A stretch of 64,000 bases of DNA from Trachythela sp. YZ-2020 (GCA_016169945.1 JADLSH010000184.1:3348001-3412000); one strand, 5' to 3'; positions 33,470-45,857 are shown, numbered from the stretch's first letter. A program made the numbers and translations. Notes: generated by a model from the sequence alone, not told the origin.

Positions 33470-35411
33470 CTACAGTTGAGGAGGTGGTACTTCTTCAATC
33501 ACAATACGAGACATCGAATTCCAACCAGTAACGCCATCAGCAACACCGTAACTTGGACATTTGCCAATCCAAAATCCAACGCGTACATGACCCTTAGGAA
33601 CCTGGTTACAGTAACCCTCAATACGGCTGTGGCGATATGTGTTTACGTTGGTTGATCTAACCCAAATAACTCCTTCAATACTCGCTGGTTTTGTACACTC
33701 TGCGCCATCAAATGTGAAATACCATCGATTGCAAACGCTACTACCGAAAGTATATAGGTTTCCTTCGTAGAACACGCGTAGGGATGTGTTATCATATTTC
33801 TTGTTGAAAATACAGTTCTATGCAAAAAGAGTTGATATTACATCAGGTAGATTTACAGGAGGGTGCAAGGAGGTTGAACTCTCTCTCTCAACCATCCAGC
33901 ACCTCGACAGTAAATTTCAAAACCTGGTTACTTGTGTCTAATGACTTTTGGGAATCTTACAGGCATTAATGAAGATTGAAAAACATAAGCACATATTTTA
34001 GGAATCGGATTCGTTTCAAAATGTTTTTCAAAGGTCAAATTCAAATGTCCGCCGGCTAATTTCCCCTTGACAGGCCTAAACTTGATATATTTACATGCCT
34101 TGTATTCAAACCTGTATCAAGCCAGTGTCTTTACTTTCGTCCCGTTTCCAAACACGAAACTGGCTCAATTTCCATAGTTACAACCTGGATTTTAATACAA
34201 ACTTAATCTTTATCCTAACTCTATTTCTAATCCTAACCTCAACCCTAACCTTTAATCCTAACCTTTAATCCTAACTCTTAATCCTAACCCTTAATCCTAA
34301 CCCTTAATCTTAACCCTTAATCCTAACCCTTAATTCTAACTCTTAATCCTAACCCTTAATCCTAACCCTTAATCCTAACCCTTAATCCTAACCCTTAATC
34401 CTAACCCTTAATCCTAACCCTTAATCCTAACCCTTAATCCTAACCCTTAATCCTAACCCTTAATTCTAACTCTTAATCCTAACCCTTAATCCTAACCCTT
34501 AATCCTAACCCTTAATCCTAACCCTTAATCCTAACCCTTAATCCTAACCCTTAATCCTAACCCTTAATCCTAACCCTCAATCCTAACCCTTAATCCTAAC
34601 TCTTAATCCTAACCCTAATCCTAACCCTTAATCCTAACCCTTAATCCTAACTCTAATCCTTGTGACGTAATTTCGGGATAATAATATGGAATCGGAATAG
34701 TATACCTGTATCAAGCCAGTGTCTTTGCTATCGATTCTTTTCCAAACACATTGTTTCCAATTTGACTTCACAAGATCTACGTAATCATTTCCTCTCTCTC
34801 CAGGCTCTCCTTTCGCGGCAGCTGGACCATGTGACCCAGGCATTCCATCCCTTCCTGGATTTCCTGGAACTCCAGGAATACCTGGGATACCTGGAGAACC
34901 ACAGGTCGCCTGAGATGACTGATTAAAAACAGCGATTTGTTTAGAATAAGAGCGCAAAAGAACTGAAAATGATGTACAATATTTACTGTTTAATCTCGAC
35001 AACTTTACTTCTGAATAAATTATTTTTAACAACTGTAGGCTATTAGATAAATCCAGACATTGGTCTTGATTACTTTTTAACGAGTCTCTATATATTCGTC
35101 GCCATAAAACTATTCGCACCATACGGTTCTGCATATAGAAGCAAGTAATAAACCTACTTTCAACTACGGTATTATTTTGGCTCAGAGTGAACAAATAAAA
35201 ACCGATCCTACTGTATGTCCATATCGTGGTGAATTTTTCTAATTAACCAATCACGTCGCTGTATATGTATTTGTCAAGCGAGGGAAAATATCGTTCTGAG
35301 TTTTCCTCTCACAAGCCAGCACGTAATTCTTACCGTAGTTTTACTTTGACTTCTGACGACTGTCATCTCAAACACAAACACCAATAAGAAAATCACGAAC
35401 TTGCAATTCAT
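33470..35411 (-). CDS. CTHRC1-like secreted collagen-domain protein, copy A
   Basis: Three phase-0 exons: 35334-35411 (signal peptide MNCKFVIFLLVFVF, donor GTAAGA), 34706-34918 (acceptor TTAATCAG, donor GTATAC) and 33470-33817 (acceptor TTGCATAG). The product is 212 aa. Exon 2 begins SSQATC, then has GSPGIPGIPGVPGNPGRDG and a broken Gly-X-Y run, then WKQCVWKRIDSKDTGLIQ. Exon 3 begins NCIFNKKYDNTSLRVFYEG and contains CNRWYFTFDGAECTKP, QVPKGHVRVGFWIGKC and WNSMSRIVIEEVPPPQL. This is the diagnostic C-terminal domain of vertebrate CTHRC1, an extracellular protein linked to Wnt/PCP signalling and matrix. Human CTHRC1 is somewhat longer. Intron 2 carries a minisatellite. Confidence 0.92.
34112..34156 (-). 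pseudogene. Orphan piece of exon 2 in intron 2, copy A
   Basis: Reads CVWKRDESKDTGLIQ, the last 15 codons of exon 2, followed by GTTTGA instead of a good donor. It resembles gene D's sequence (CTCCCGTTTCCAAACAC) more than the neighbouring exon 2. Identical pieces lie at 41600-41644 and 49078-49122. Confidence 0.8.
34195..34665. repeat. 13-bp minisatellite (TTAATCCTAACCC)n, copy A
   Basis: About 35 copies of a 13-bp unit in intron 2, with some AATTCTAACTC variants at regular places. It lies between the orphan exon-2 piece and the real exon 2. The unit contains CCTAACCC, which is telomere-like but not a telomere repeat. Confidence 0.95.
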
Positions 35412-35459
35412 CTTAAACAGTCTGACCAACTTCCCTGTTGAAACTCAATTAGAAATAAT

Positions 35460-36770
35460 CTGTCTGTCTGCTATGTTACATGTTTATAAACTGTTTCATT
35501 TCAACACTTCCCAACTCATATTACACCACGCCCTAAATATTTTACGATTCTGTGTTTTATGCAAGATAATTTAGAATTCCTTTCAAGTCATTTCTGGTTC
35601 TTGTTATATGCAATGAATGTTGGAATATATCAGTTTAGTTATTACCAATAAAACCTACCCTAAACCATTGTTCGTGGAAACATTAGCATTCCTAATTTTA
35701 TCGGAATTCGTAGTATGTTGCGCTTTAATTGACAGTAGCTTTAATTATAGTTGGGTTACAAGATTTCTGTTGAATCGTTATAACAAAAGACATTTATTGT
35801 TTTAGTGAAAATTATTTTTCATAGAGTCAATGACTCGGTTTGTCTGTGGGATATTGCTCTAAACGTTGTCTATTTTCTTCCTATCATCATACAAACAAAC
35901 AGATTTACCACTGTGGTAGTTGATAAACTTGTGTCCCCGTTTAGACTGTTTCATAATTTGCGTTGATTGAAAGAGTTAAGTTAAATTGACTTAACAGGAC
36001 GAAAATAGTATATTTAAACCTTTGTCTACCAGCACCCTACTTCGACGAGTGAATATTTCGTGGGAAACGTTAACTTCGTGACCAAAGTTGTCTGTTGTTA
36101 ATATAAACTGCTTATGTTTATATAGTCATGTTGCAATATTAAGATGTAAAGTCTAAAGAAGCTAAAATAGTCCCACATATTATTTCATGCGCGAAAATGC
36201 ATGAATTGACGCGCGGTGGATGTCAAAAAGGTGTGAAACAGAGATGCTTTAAAATCATTTAGCAATTGCGTGACTTTTGTGCTATGATTGTGTATTTCAA
36301 TTAACGGGTAGTCTCGCCTTTATTAACAGAAAGTATTAATTGGCCCATTGATTTAGTTTACGACATAATTAGTGGTAAATTAGTAATAATCAATTACTAG
36401 ACACTACACTTTATAATCAGTATGTTCTTTATGTATAGCACAACTACAAATAGTATATCTGTCTTCCATGTTACATGTTATAAACTGTCTCATTTCAACA
36501 TATCCCAACTCCTATTACACCACGCCCTAAATATTTTACCTACCTGTTTTCTTATGTATTTAGTATTCCTTTCAATTTATTTCTGGTTCTTGTTATATAC
36601 AAATACAATGAATATTGCAATATATTATATTACTTATTTACTAATGAAATCATCTCTAAACCAACAGTCATAGAACGTGGTGATATGTTGCCGATTGTGT
36701 CGCCGTTTAGACTGTTTCATAATTTGCGTTGATTGAAAGACTTAAAATAAAATTGACTTAACATGACGCA
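35460..36770. repeat. Duplicated 5' flank within unit A
   Basis: The 5' flank of CTHRC A occurs twice: 35470-35610 and 36465-36610 share ATTACACCACGCCCTAAATA and neighbours. 35930-36010 and 36690-36765 share CTGTTTCATAATTTGCGTTG. An older tandem duplication of the promoter-proximal region is implied. B and C have the same arrangement. Confidence 0.75.
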
Positions 36771-37045
36771 CAGGCAGCCCAAGCTCACATTGTTGCTATA
36801 GTAATATTTTTTTTATTAATAATTTTTTATTATTGCTGTTTGTATATTATGGTATATTATGTGTATGTGTTATATCTGTTATGCTATTTGCCAGAAATGG
36901 TATGATGGAATTAAATATATATTTATTATTGATGGTTAGGGTACTTCATATTAGCAAATTATAGTGGAGTTAATAGTCAAATATAAATTGTCAGAAAATT
37001 GCTAAAATATTGTGTCAAATGAAGAAATAAAGTTACTTACTTCTA

Positions 37046-37451
37046 CTACAAGTTGCAATCGACTTTTCGGTGTTGACTTGGTGTGATTTTAAATCCACTT
37101 TGAGGGGATGGTATTCTATGTAATAGTAAGGAGAAGGCAGGTAAATATAGCTCCAACGAACTCGCATCGGCTTCACAAATCCTTCTCGCGTCGCATAATA
37201 ATGCATCGAATCCCCAAAAAAACAACAGATCCATAAAGCCCATTACATTTCACATCACATTCATCGTCTTCAGCAAACACAAGAGATTTTTTGTCGGTGA
37301 AAATCCATAATTTGTTCGATTTTCTGACAATCTCAGGCTCCGTGGCTGTCGATACCCGGGGATATTCAGTTGAGAGCTCGCGAGTTCGAATTACACTCTT
37401 TATTGTTATTGGTTCATTACATTGTTGTCGCGTGAACGCGATTCGAATCAA
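37046..37451 (-). pseudogene. Exon-like frame next to a foldback, copy A (frameshifted)
   Basis: Homolog of 44521-44937. A few bases differ in the run of A at 37207-37222, so the frame that continues in B (GSVFFGDSMHYY) turns into another frame here. See the B entry for content. Confidence 0.4.
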
Positions 37452-37556
37452 CCAATAACAATAGAGAGTGTAATTCGAACTCGCGAGCTCTCAACCTGAA
37501 TATCCCCGTATCGACAGCCACGGAGCCTGAGATTGTCAGAAAATCGAACAAATTGG
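37308..37556. repeat. Long foldback palindrome, unit A
   Basis: Arms of about 100 bp: TTGTTCGATTTTCTGACAAT ... AATTACACTCT pairs with AGAGTGTAATTCGAACTCGC ... ATTGTCAGAAAATCGAACAA. The loop is about 40 bp. The arms match almost perfectly. The copy in unit B is at 44798-45045. Confidence 0.9.
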
Positions 37557-38370
37557 CATCTGCTTGATTCTGCTTTGACGCAATACTATTTTATACTATC
37601 TCATGCCATTTTTTTAGAAGAGGGTATGGCATTTCCAGTGTACAAACGATATTTCTTTCATTATTTTTAGCCGCATATCTTAATTCCGCTTCAGTTACCT
37701 TAATTTCTCTCAAAACGCCAGGAACTTCGACTATATTCATCCGATATTTAACATTTTACCTGCAAATTTCAAATTTGCATTGTCATTCCCCCCACGGATG
37801 TAATGTTTACATTAAAAGGTCAGAGGCCAGGCTCAGGGAAAACCCCTTTGGTAGTAATAATGGCGGTAGATCGACGAAGCAAAGTAAAATAGCAAATTTT
37901 GTGGCAATATATTGTCGTCGGTTGTCTATCGAAATGCGTACAACATTGTCAATATTTAGGCTATTTTCAAATCGTTTTGGAACCGGTTTGCACTCACTAC
38001 AAGCCATTTATTTTACAACGAGATTGCAGACAGACATATAAACTTGGTATACAGATTTGTAGAGGTTGATCACAATGTGCAGACGAATCTCGAGGTAAGC
38101 GTGTTTGCATCGATATTTCGGCAAATCGGCAGTATAAATAGGACTTATATAAAACGTCTTACGGCTTTGCTATAGCAATGTAAATGCAAAAATGGAACCA
38201 CATTGCGCTAGTTATTTGTGTTCGTAATGCAACTTTTTTAAGAGAACCGGATTTACTCTTTAATATAAGATTTATAGAGACTTCGTTACTCAACAAAACT
38301 TTAAAATATATGTGAATATGAATATGGTACGCAAAATTTACATTGTATTTATAGTGCATTTGATAACCCT

Positions 38371-38750
38371 TCAAAATCTAAGTCTCGAATTTAACCGGAT
38401 GCGCATGCGCGGGGACCATACTGTCTCCCATTTCTGGCCATGTGAACGATACTTGTGAATCGTCAGCAAATGCACGAGCATCAGGTAGGTGTTTTTCCAC
38501 AATGCTGAACAGTTTACTAACATATAGTACAAACAATAAGGGACCCAAGCATGATCTTGAGGGACTCCACATGATACATCAAAAAGTCTAGATCGTCTAC
38601 CATTGACTGAAATAAATTGAAAACGTTTACTGAGATAAGAAGTAAACAACTCTAGAACTCGCCCCTTTATTCCAAATTCGTGACTCAGTCTACCAAGCAG
38701 GATCTCATGATCGACGATGTCAAATGCAATACCTCACGGTTTGATCATAT
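38371..38750 (-). pseudogene. LINE reverse transcriptase fragment, unit A
   Basis: Reads FDIVDHEILLGRLSHEFGI, LFTSYLSKRFQFISVNG, DVSCGVPQ, then in a shifted frame SCLGPLLFVLYVSKLF and ARAFADDSQVSF. This is the RT palm of a CR1/L2-like LINE with a frameshift at the GVPQ-SCLGP junction. It meets the next fragment head to head. Confidence 0.8.
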
Positions 38751-39275
38751 CACTCCCGCCGACTTTATTTAATCTACACTGGTAGCCAGTAAAATCCAGA
38801 ATAGACTTTAAACTGCTACTAATAGTTTTTAAGGCATTGCATGGGCTTGCACCTGACTATACAATTGAACTTATAACTATTAAGCCTCTATCTTGTTACA
38901 ATATTAGATCGAACCGAGAACTTCTACTCCAACCACCTTCTGTGAAGACCTTGGCCACGTTAGGTGATAGATCATTTGCCTCTGCACCACCCACGCTTTG
39001 CAATTCCTTACCTTCACACATCCGGGAGGCTAGCTCAGTTGACAGTTTTAAAAGACTTTTAAAGACATACTTATTTAAGAAAGCCTACATGTAAATAAAA
39101 TTCGTAATTTAGGATAATTTGTTAAGATATAATTTAACTAAAATAGTTTTAACTAATTTTCATACTATTTCTGTATTAATCTTTTTATATGATTTGTTAT
39201 GCGCATGTGAACATATACAACTGGAACATGCGCACTATAAATATAAAATTATTATTATTATTATTATTACAGTTA
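38744..39275 (+). pseudogene. LINE ORF2 3' end with (ATT)n tail, unit A
   Basis: Plus strand: LHW-stop-PVKSRIDFKLLLIVFK, ALHGLAPDYTIELI, GDRSFASAPPTLCNSLPSHI and SFKRLLKTYLFKKAYM. The LINE 3' UTR ends in an (ATT)n run near 39247-39268. One stop lies in the LHWLPV motif. Confidence 0.8.
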
Positions 39276-39676
39276 GTTATTTCCTCATCAAAGGATTCAT
39301 CATTTGCCTCAGATGCCAATTTAGACCCAATATTAAAAAAAATATTCATTGAAGGATTCGGCAATAAGTTTCGAGTCGGTAATACTGTTGTAATTAACAA
39401 CTATTTCTGTGATACTAGTATAGTGACCAGTTTATGAGTGACCAGTTTTTTTTAAAGTCTTCAATTTAGCACAGTCCTCAATCTCTCTATGATAGAAATC
39501 AGATTTGTATATTTACTTTATTCCGCAAGGACTGATATTTTCCCCAGTGAATTCTAGAGTATATTTTATGGCTTTCTTTTTTTTAGTAATCCCTATTTCT
39601 CATTTGCTGTTTGATAGCAGGCGTAATCCAAGGGACAGAGTTAGCTTTAGTTCGTTTATACCGAACAGGTGCATGC

Positions 39677-40010
39677 CTATTTAGAATTTCTTAAAAAAGT
39701 GATTTCCAAACAAGCCAACATGTGTTTGAGATCATCATAACAAAGAATAGTATCCCATGGTACGTGAAGTAAGTCAGCGCGGAATCGAAAATCTGAAAAA
39801 TGTTTGAAGTCCCGGACCTCTCTTATAGTAGATCTAGATTTATATAATTTCAATTTCCTTACAGCATATACTAAGCTATGGTCTGATATGCCAAGGTGTA
39901 TGACACCAGTTGACAAAATATTTTCAGGTGTATTACTCAGTATAAGATCAATTAGTGTTGATGTTGTCTCTGTAACTCTCGTAGGTTCATGTGTGACTTG
40001 AGTTAATTGA
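39677..40010 (-). pseudogene. LINE endonuclease fragment, unit B
   Basis: As in unit A but longer: QVTHEPTRVTETTSTLIDLI, then GISDHSLVYAVRKLKL, then FRADLLHVPWDTILC. No complete ORF2. Confidence 0.8.
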
Positions 40011-40959
40011 TATAAGGAGCATAGTGATTGTAGCTTACGAGTATGCGGGTCTGGAGGTGCCTCATTAACATCACCGTAAAGACCGAACGTTTGAGATTAA
40101 TAAGGAATTTATTATATGGCACAGCCATAAGTAGTAAAATAAGTAGTTTATTATATGGTTTGTTTTTGTTGTATAGGGCATTAAAAATTAGTGATTTTTC
40201 GGACCGCTGATTAGCCAATCATATCGCGTAAACTACAGGAACCAACGCTTGCCATATAATAAGATGGCGTAACGCATGGCCCATTTATCAAGTTGAGTTT
40301 GGTAAATTTAGGAAAAGTTAAAATTGCGATCTTACAACGAAATTTTACCAAACTGCAAATTGGCAGACTGCATGAATTGGAATTACTGAACGTTTCACAA
40401 ATAGGCAAATATCATTTGGGCAAATGGTTGAAAATTCCCAAAGGTGGAAAAATGTGATTTTGAGCACTGCTTTTTCATCGGATCGCATTGGGCCATTATT
40501 GATCGCAATAAATCTCCCTCCGTAGGTGACGAATTAAAATCGATTTTTTTTTCTGCCGTGAATGCTGAGACAATGACAACCAAGTTAAATTGGTGTATTC
40601 TGTAGTGTGGGTGTGGCCAATCACAGAATCAGAATGCAATATTTGTGACGGTTGGGTGAATATTGATAAGGAAGTTTAGTTAGTTTACTAAATCACCGAG
40701 TTAGCCAAAATATACAAAGTATTTTGGTTAACTTTGATTACCATTATACTGCGTTTGCATATATGTTTAATATCATTGATAGTTTTCTACTATACAAACT
40801 GATAAACTATATATTTTTAACATTAATAATCTAGTTTATCCCAGATCCCCCTTGTTGATGCCGATTATTGAGTTGTCCACATTGATTTCAGTCTAAAATA
40901 AAGTTGTACTAATGTTTACTAAAATTATTCTTATTAACTGGAGTAACAAGTAATCTCTT

Positions 40960-42899
40960 CTACAGTTGAGGAGGTGGTACTTCTTCAATCACAATACGAG
41001 ACATCGAATTCCAACCAGTAACGCCATCAGCAACACCGTAACTTGGACATTTGCCAATCCAAAATCCAACGCGTACATGACCCTTAGGAACCTGGTTACA
41101 GTAACCCTCAATACGGCTGTGGCGATATGTGTTTACGTTGGTTGATCTAACCCAAATAACTCCTTCAATACTCGCTGGTTTTGTACACTCTGCGCCATCA
41201 AATGTGAAATACCATCGATTGCAAACACTACTACCGAAAGTATATAGGTTTCCTTCGTAGAACACGCGTAGGGATGTGTTATCATATTTCTTGTTGAAAA
41301 TACAGTTCTATGCAAAAAGAGTTGATATTACATCAGGTAGATTTACAGGAGGGTGCAAGGAGGTTGAACTCTCTCTCAACCATCCAGCACCTCGACAGTA
41401 AATTTCAAAACCTGGTTACTTGTGTCTAATGACTTTTGGGAATCTTACAGGCATTAATGAAGATTGAAAAACATAAGCACATATTTTAGGAATCGGATTC
41501 GTTTCAAAATGTTTTTCAAAGGTCAAATTCAAATGTCCGCCGGCTAATTTCCCCTTGACAGGCCTAAACTTGATATATTTACATGCCTTGTATTCAAACC
41601 TGTATCAAGCCAGTGTCTTTACTTTCGTCCCGTTTCCAAACACGAAACTGGCTCAATCTCCATAGTTACAACCTGGATTTTAATACAAACTTAATCTTTA
41701 TCCTAACTCTATTTCTAATCCTAACCTCAACCCTAACCTTTAATCCTAACCATTAATCCTAACTCTTAATCCTAACCCTTAATCCTAACCCTTAATCTTA
41801 ACCCTTAATCCTAACCCTTAATTCTAACTCTTAATCCTAACCCTTAATCCTAACCCTTAATCCTAACCCTTAATCCTAACCCTTAATCCTAACCCTTAAT
41901 CCTAACCCTTAATCCTAACCCTTAATCCTAACCCTTAATCCTAACCCTTAATTCTAACTCTTAATCCTAACCCTTAATCCTAACCCTTAATCCTAACCCT
42001 TAATCCTAACCCTTAATCCTAACCCTTAATCCTAACCCTTAATCCTAACCCTTAATCCTAACCCTCAATCCTAACCCTTAATCCTAACTCTTAATCCTAA
42101 CCCTAATCCTAACCCTTAATCCTAACCCTTAATCCTAACTCTAATCCTTGTGACGTAATTTCGGGATAATAATATGGAATCGGAATAGTATACCTGTATC
42201 AAGCCAGTGTCTTTGCTATCGATTCTTTTCCAAACACATTGTTTCCAATTTGACTTCACAAGATCTACGTAATCATTTCCTCTCTCTCCAGGCTCTCCTT
42301 TCGCGGCAGCTGAACCATGTGACCCAGGCATTCCATCCCTTCCTGGATTTCCTGGAACTCCAGGAATACCTGGGATACCTGGAGAACCACAGGTCGCCTG
42401 AGATGACTGATTAAAAACAGCGATTTGTTTAGAATAAGAGCGCAAAAGAACTGAAAATGATGTACAATATTTACTGTTTAATCTCGACAACTTTACTTCT
42501 GAATAAATTATTTTTAACAACTGTAGGCTATTAGATAAATCCAGACATTGGTCTTGATTACTTTTTAACGAGTCTCTATATATTCGTCGCCATAAAACTA
42601 TTCGCACCATACGGTTCTGCATATAGAAGCAAGTAATAAACCTACTTTCAACTACGGTATTATTTTGGCTCAGAGTGAACAAATAAAAACCGATCCTACT
42701 GTATGTCCATATCGTGGTGAATTTTTCTAATTAACCAATCACGTCGCTGTATATGTATTTGTCAAGCGAGGGAAAATATCGTTCTGAGTTTTCCTCTCAC
42801 AAGCCAGCACGTAATTCTTACCGTAGTTTTACTTTGACTTCTGACGACTGTCATCTCAAACACAAACACCAATAAGAAAATCACGAACTTGCAATTCAT
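40960..42899 (-). CDS. CTHRC1-like secreted protein, copy B
   Basis: Exons 42822-42899, 42194-42406 and 40960-41307, with the same splice signals and phases as copy A; 212 aa. Exon 3 encodes the same amino acids as A and C. The only amino-acid difference noted in exon 2 is Pro to Ser in the collagen part (GSHGSAAAK against GSHGPAAAK). The near identity suggests very recent duplication, gene conversion, or an assembly effect. Confidence 0.92.
41600..41644 (-). pseudogene. Orphan piece of exon 2, copy B
   Basis: Same 15-codon remnant as 34112-34156, again upstream in coordinate of the minisatellite. Confidence 0.8.
41688..42152. repeat. 13-bp minisatellite, copy B
   Basis: Same pattern of variants as copy A with slight differences, in intron 2 of CTHRC B. 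Confidence 0.95.
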
Positions 42900-44520
42900 C
42901 TTAAACAGTCTGACCAACTTCCCTGTTGAAACTCAATTAGAAATAATCTGTCTGTCTGCTATGTTACATGTTTATAAACTGTTTCATTTCAACACTTCCC
43001 AACTCATATTACACCACGCCCTAAATATTTTACGATTCTGTGTTTTATGCAAGATAATTTAGAATTCCTTTCAAGTCATTTCTGGTTCTTGTTATATGCA
43101 ATGAATGTTGGAATATATCAGTTTAGTTATTACCAATAAAACCTACCCTAAACCATTGTTCGTGGAAACATTAGCATTCCTAATTTTATCGGAATTCGTA
43201 GTATGTTGCGCTTTAATTGACAGCAGCTTTAATTATAGTTGGGTTACAAGATTTCTGTTGAATCGTTATAACAAAAGACATTTATTGTTTTAGTGAAAAT
43301 TATTTTTCATAGAGTCAATGACTCGGTTTGTCTGTGGGATATTGCTCTAAACGTTGTCTATTTTCTTCCTATCATCATACAAACAAACAGATTTACCACT
43401 GTGGTAGTTGATAAACTTGTGTCCCCGTTTAGACTGTTTCATAATTTGCGTTGATTGAAAGAGTTAAGTTAAATTGACTTAACAGGACGAAAATAGTATA
43501 TTTAAACCTTTGTCTACCAGCACCCTACTTCGACGAGTGAATATTTCGTGGGAAACGTTAACTTCGTGACCAAAGTTGTCTGTTGTTAATATAAACTGCT
43601 TATGTTTATATAGTCATGTTGCAATATTAAGATGTAAAGTCTAAAGAAGCTAAAATAGTCCCACATATTATTTCATGCGCGAAAATGCATGAATTGACGC
43701 GCGGTGGATGTCAAAAAGGTGTGAAACAGAGATGCTTTAAAATCATTTAGCAATTGCGTGACTTTTGTGCTATGATTGTGTATTTCAATTAACGGGTAGT
43801 CTCGCCTTTATTAACAGAAAGTATTAATTGGCCCATTGATTTAGTTTACGACATAATTAGTGGTAAATTAGTAATAATCAATTACTAGACACTACACTTT
43901 ATAATCAGTATGTTCTTTATGTATAGCACAACTACAAATAGTATATCTGTCTTCCATGTTACATGTTATAAACTGTCTCATTTCAACATATCCCAACTCC
44001 TATTACACCACGCCCTAAATATTTTACCTACCTGTTTTCTTATGTATTTAGTATTCCTTTCAATTTATTTCTGGTTCTTGTTATATACAAATACAATGAA
44101 TATTGCAATATATTATATTACTTATTTACTAATGAAATCATCTCTAAACCAACAGTCATAGAACGTGGTGATATGTTGCCGATTGTGTCGCCGTTTAGAC
44201 TGTTTCATAATTTGCGTTGATTGAAAGACTTAAAATAAAATTGACTTAACATGACGCACAGGCAGCCCAAGCTCACATTGTTGCTATAGTAATATTTTTT
44301 TTATTAATAATTTTTTATTATTGCTGTTTGTATATTATGGTATATTATGTGTATGTGTTATATCTGTTATGCTATTTGCCAGAAATGGTATGATGGAATT
44401 AAATATATATTTATTATTGATGGTTAGGGTACTTCATATTAGCAAATTATAGTGGAGTTAATAGTCAAATATAAATTGTCAGAAAATTGCTAAAATATTG
44501 TGTCAAATGAAGAAATAAAG

Positions 44521-44937
44521 TTACTTACTTCTACTACAAGTTGCAATCGACTTTTCGGTGTTGACTTGGTGTGATTTTAAATCCACTTTGAGGGGATGGT
44601 ATTCTATGTAATAGTAAGGAGAAGGCAGGTAAATATAGCTCCAACGAACTCGCATCGGCTTCACAAATCCTTCTCGCGTCGCATAATAATGCATCGAATC
44701 GCCAAAAAAAACAGATCCATAAAGCCCATTACATTTCACATCACATTCATCGTCTTCAGCAAACACAAGAGATTTTTTGTCGGTGAAAATCCATAATTTG
44801 TTCGATTTTCTGACAATCTCAGGCTCCGTGGCTGTCGATACCCGGGGATATTCAGTTGAGAGCTCGCGAGTTCGAATTACACTCTTTATTGTTATTGGTT
44901 CATTACATTGTTGTCGCGTGAACGCGATTCGAATCAA
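44521..44937 (-). CDS. Exon-like frame with consensus donor, unit B
   Basis: Unrecognised. The frame passes through one foldback arm and then reads KLWIFTDKKSLVFAEDDEC, DVKCNGLYGSVFFGDSMHYY, EGFVKPMRVRWSYIYLPSPY and KSIATCSRS. It meets a perfect GTAAGT donor near 44524. An acceptor-like GATTGTCAG precedes KSNKLW. Three Cys and aromatic-rich content look protein-like. The A copy is frameshifted and unit C lacks the region. No partner exon was found, so it may be a fragment. Confidence 0.35.
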   Translation of the reverse strand: MIRIAFTRQQCNEPITIKSVIRTRELSTEYPRVSTATEPEIVRKSNKLWIFTDKKSLVFAEDDECDVKCNGLYGSVFFGDSMHYYATREGFVKPMRVRWSYIYLPSPYYYIEYHPLKVDLKSHQVNTEKSIATCSRSK

Positions 44938-45045
44938 CCAATAACAATAGAGAGTGTAATTCGAACTCGCGAGCTCTCAACTGAATATCCCCGGGTATCG
45001 ACAGCCACGGAGCCTGAGATTGTCAGAAAATCGAACAAATTGGCA
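44798..45045. repeat. Long foldback palindrome, unit B
   Basis: Same as 37308-37556. Here the arm-end CCCGGGTATCGACAG is complete, while A has lost GGG on its right arm. Confidence 0.9.
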
Positions 45046-45857
45046 TCTGCTTGATTCTGCTTTGACGCAATACTATTTTATACTATCTCATGCCATTTTT
45101 TTAGAAGAGGGTATGGCATTTCCAGTGTACAAACGATATTTCTTTCATTATTTTTAGCCGCATATCTTAATTCCGCTTCAGTTACCTTAATTTCTCTCTC
45201 AAAACGCCAGGAACTTCGACTATATTCATCCGATATTTAACATTTTACCTGCAAATTTCAAATTTGCATTGTCATTCCCCCCACGGATGTAATGTTTACA
45301 TTAAAAGGTCAGAGGCCAGGCTCAGGGAAAACCCCTTTGGTAGTAATAATGGCGGTAGATCGACGAAGCAAAGTAAAATAGCAAATTTTGTGGCAATATA
45401 TTGTCGTCGGTTGTCTATCGAAATGCGTACAACATTGTCAATATTTAGGCTATTTTCAAATCGTTTTGGAACCGGTTTGCACTCACTACAAGCCATTTAT
45501 TTTACAACGAGATTGCAGACAGACATATAAACTTGGTATACAGATTTGTAGAGGTTGATCACAATGTGCAGACGAATCTCGAGGTAAGCGTGTTTGCATC
45601 GATATTTCGGCAAATCGGCAGTATAAATAGGACTTATATAAAACGTCTTACGGCTTTGCTATAGCAATGTAAATGCAAAAATGGAACCACATTGCGCTAG
45701 TTATTTGTGTTCGTAATGCAACTTTTAAGAGAACCGGATTTACTCTTTAATATAAGATTTATAGAGACTTCGTTACTCAACAAAACTTTAAAATATATGT
45801 GAATATGAATATGGTACGCAAAATTTACATTGTATTTATAGTGCATTTGATAACCCT

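Larger units (their letters stand above)
32334..39593. repeat. Tandem array unit A (CTHRC unit)
   Basis: Begins TATTTCTCATTTGCTG. Unit B begins with the same sequence at 39594 and C at 47079. Each holds a LINE endonuclease fragment, a CTHRC1-like gene and, in A and B, a foldback and two LINE fragments. A lacks about 230 bp near 32500-32670 relative to B. Identity to B and C is very high by eye. Confidence 0.95.

Noticed and set aside
34195..34665. CRISPR array or interstitial telomere
   Set aside because: The unit is a 13-bp minisatellite without spacers, and it is not a uniform telomere hexamer.
34634..35194. 186-codon frame as one continuous CTHRC exon
   Set aside because: It reads through intron 1 and into the minisatellite. 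Splice signals and comparison with D define exon 2 as 34706-34918.
39119..39437. Ile-rich plus-strand ORFs
   Set aside because: They are translations of the LINE 3' UTR and its (ATT)n tail.
45264..45530. Coding ORFs on both strands of units A and B near 37.8/45.3 kb
   Set aside because: Both strands are open, neither resembles a known protein, and no convincing splice partner is seen. The minus-strand frame starting MACSEC remains a faint possibility.
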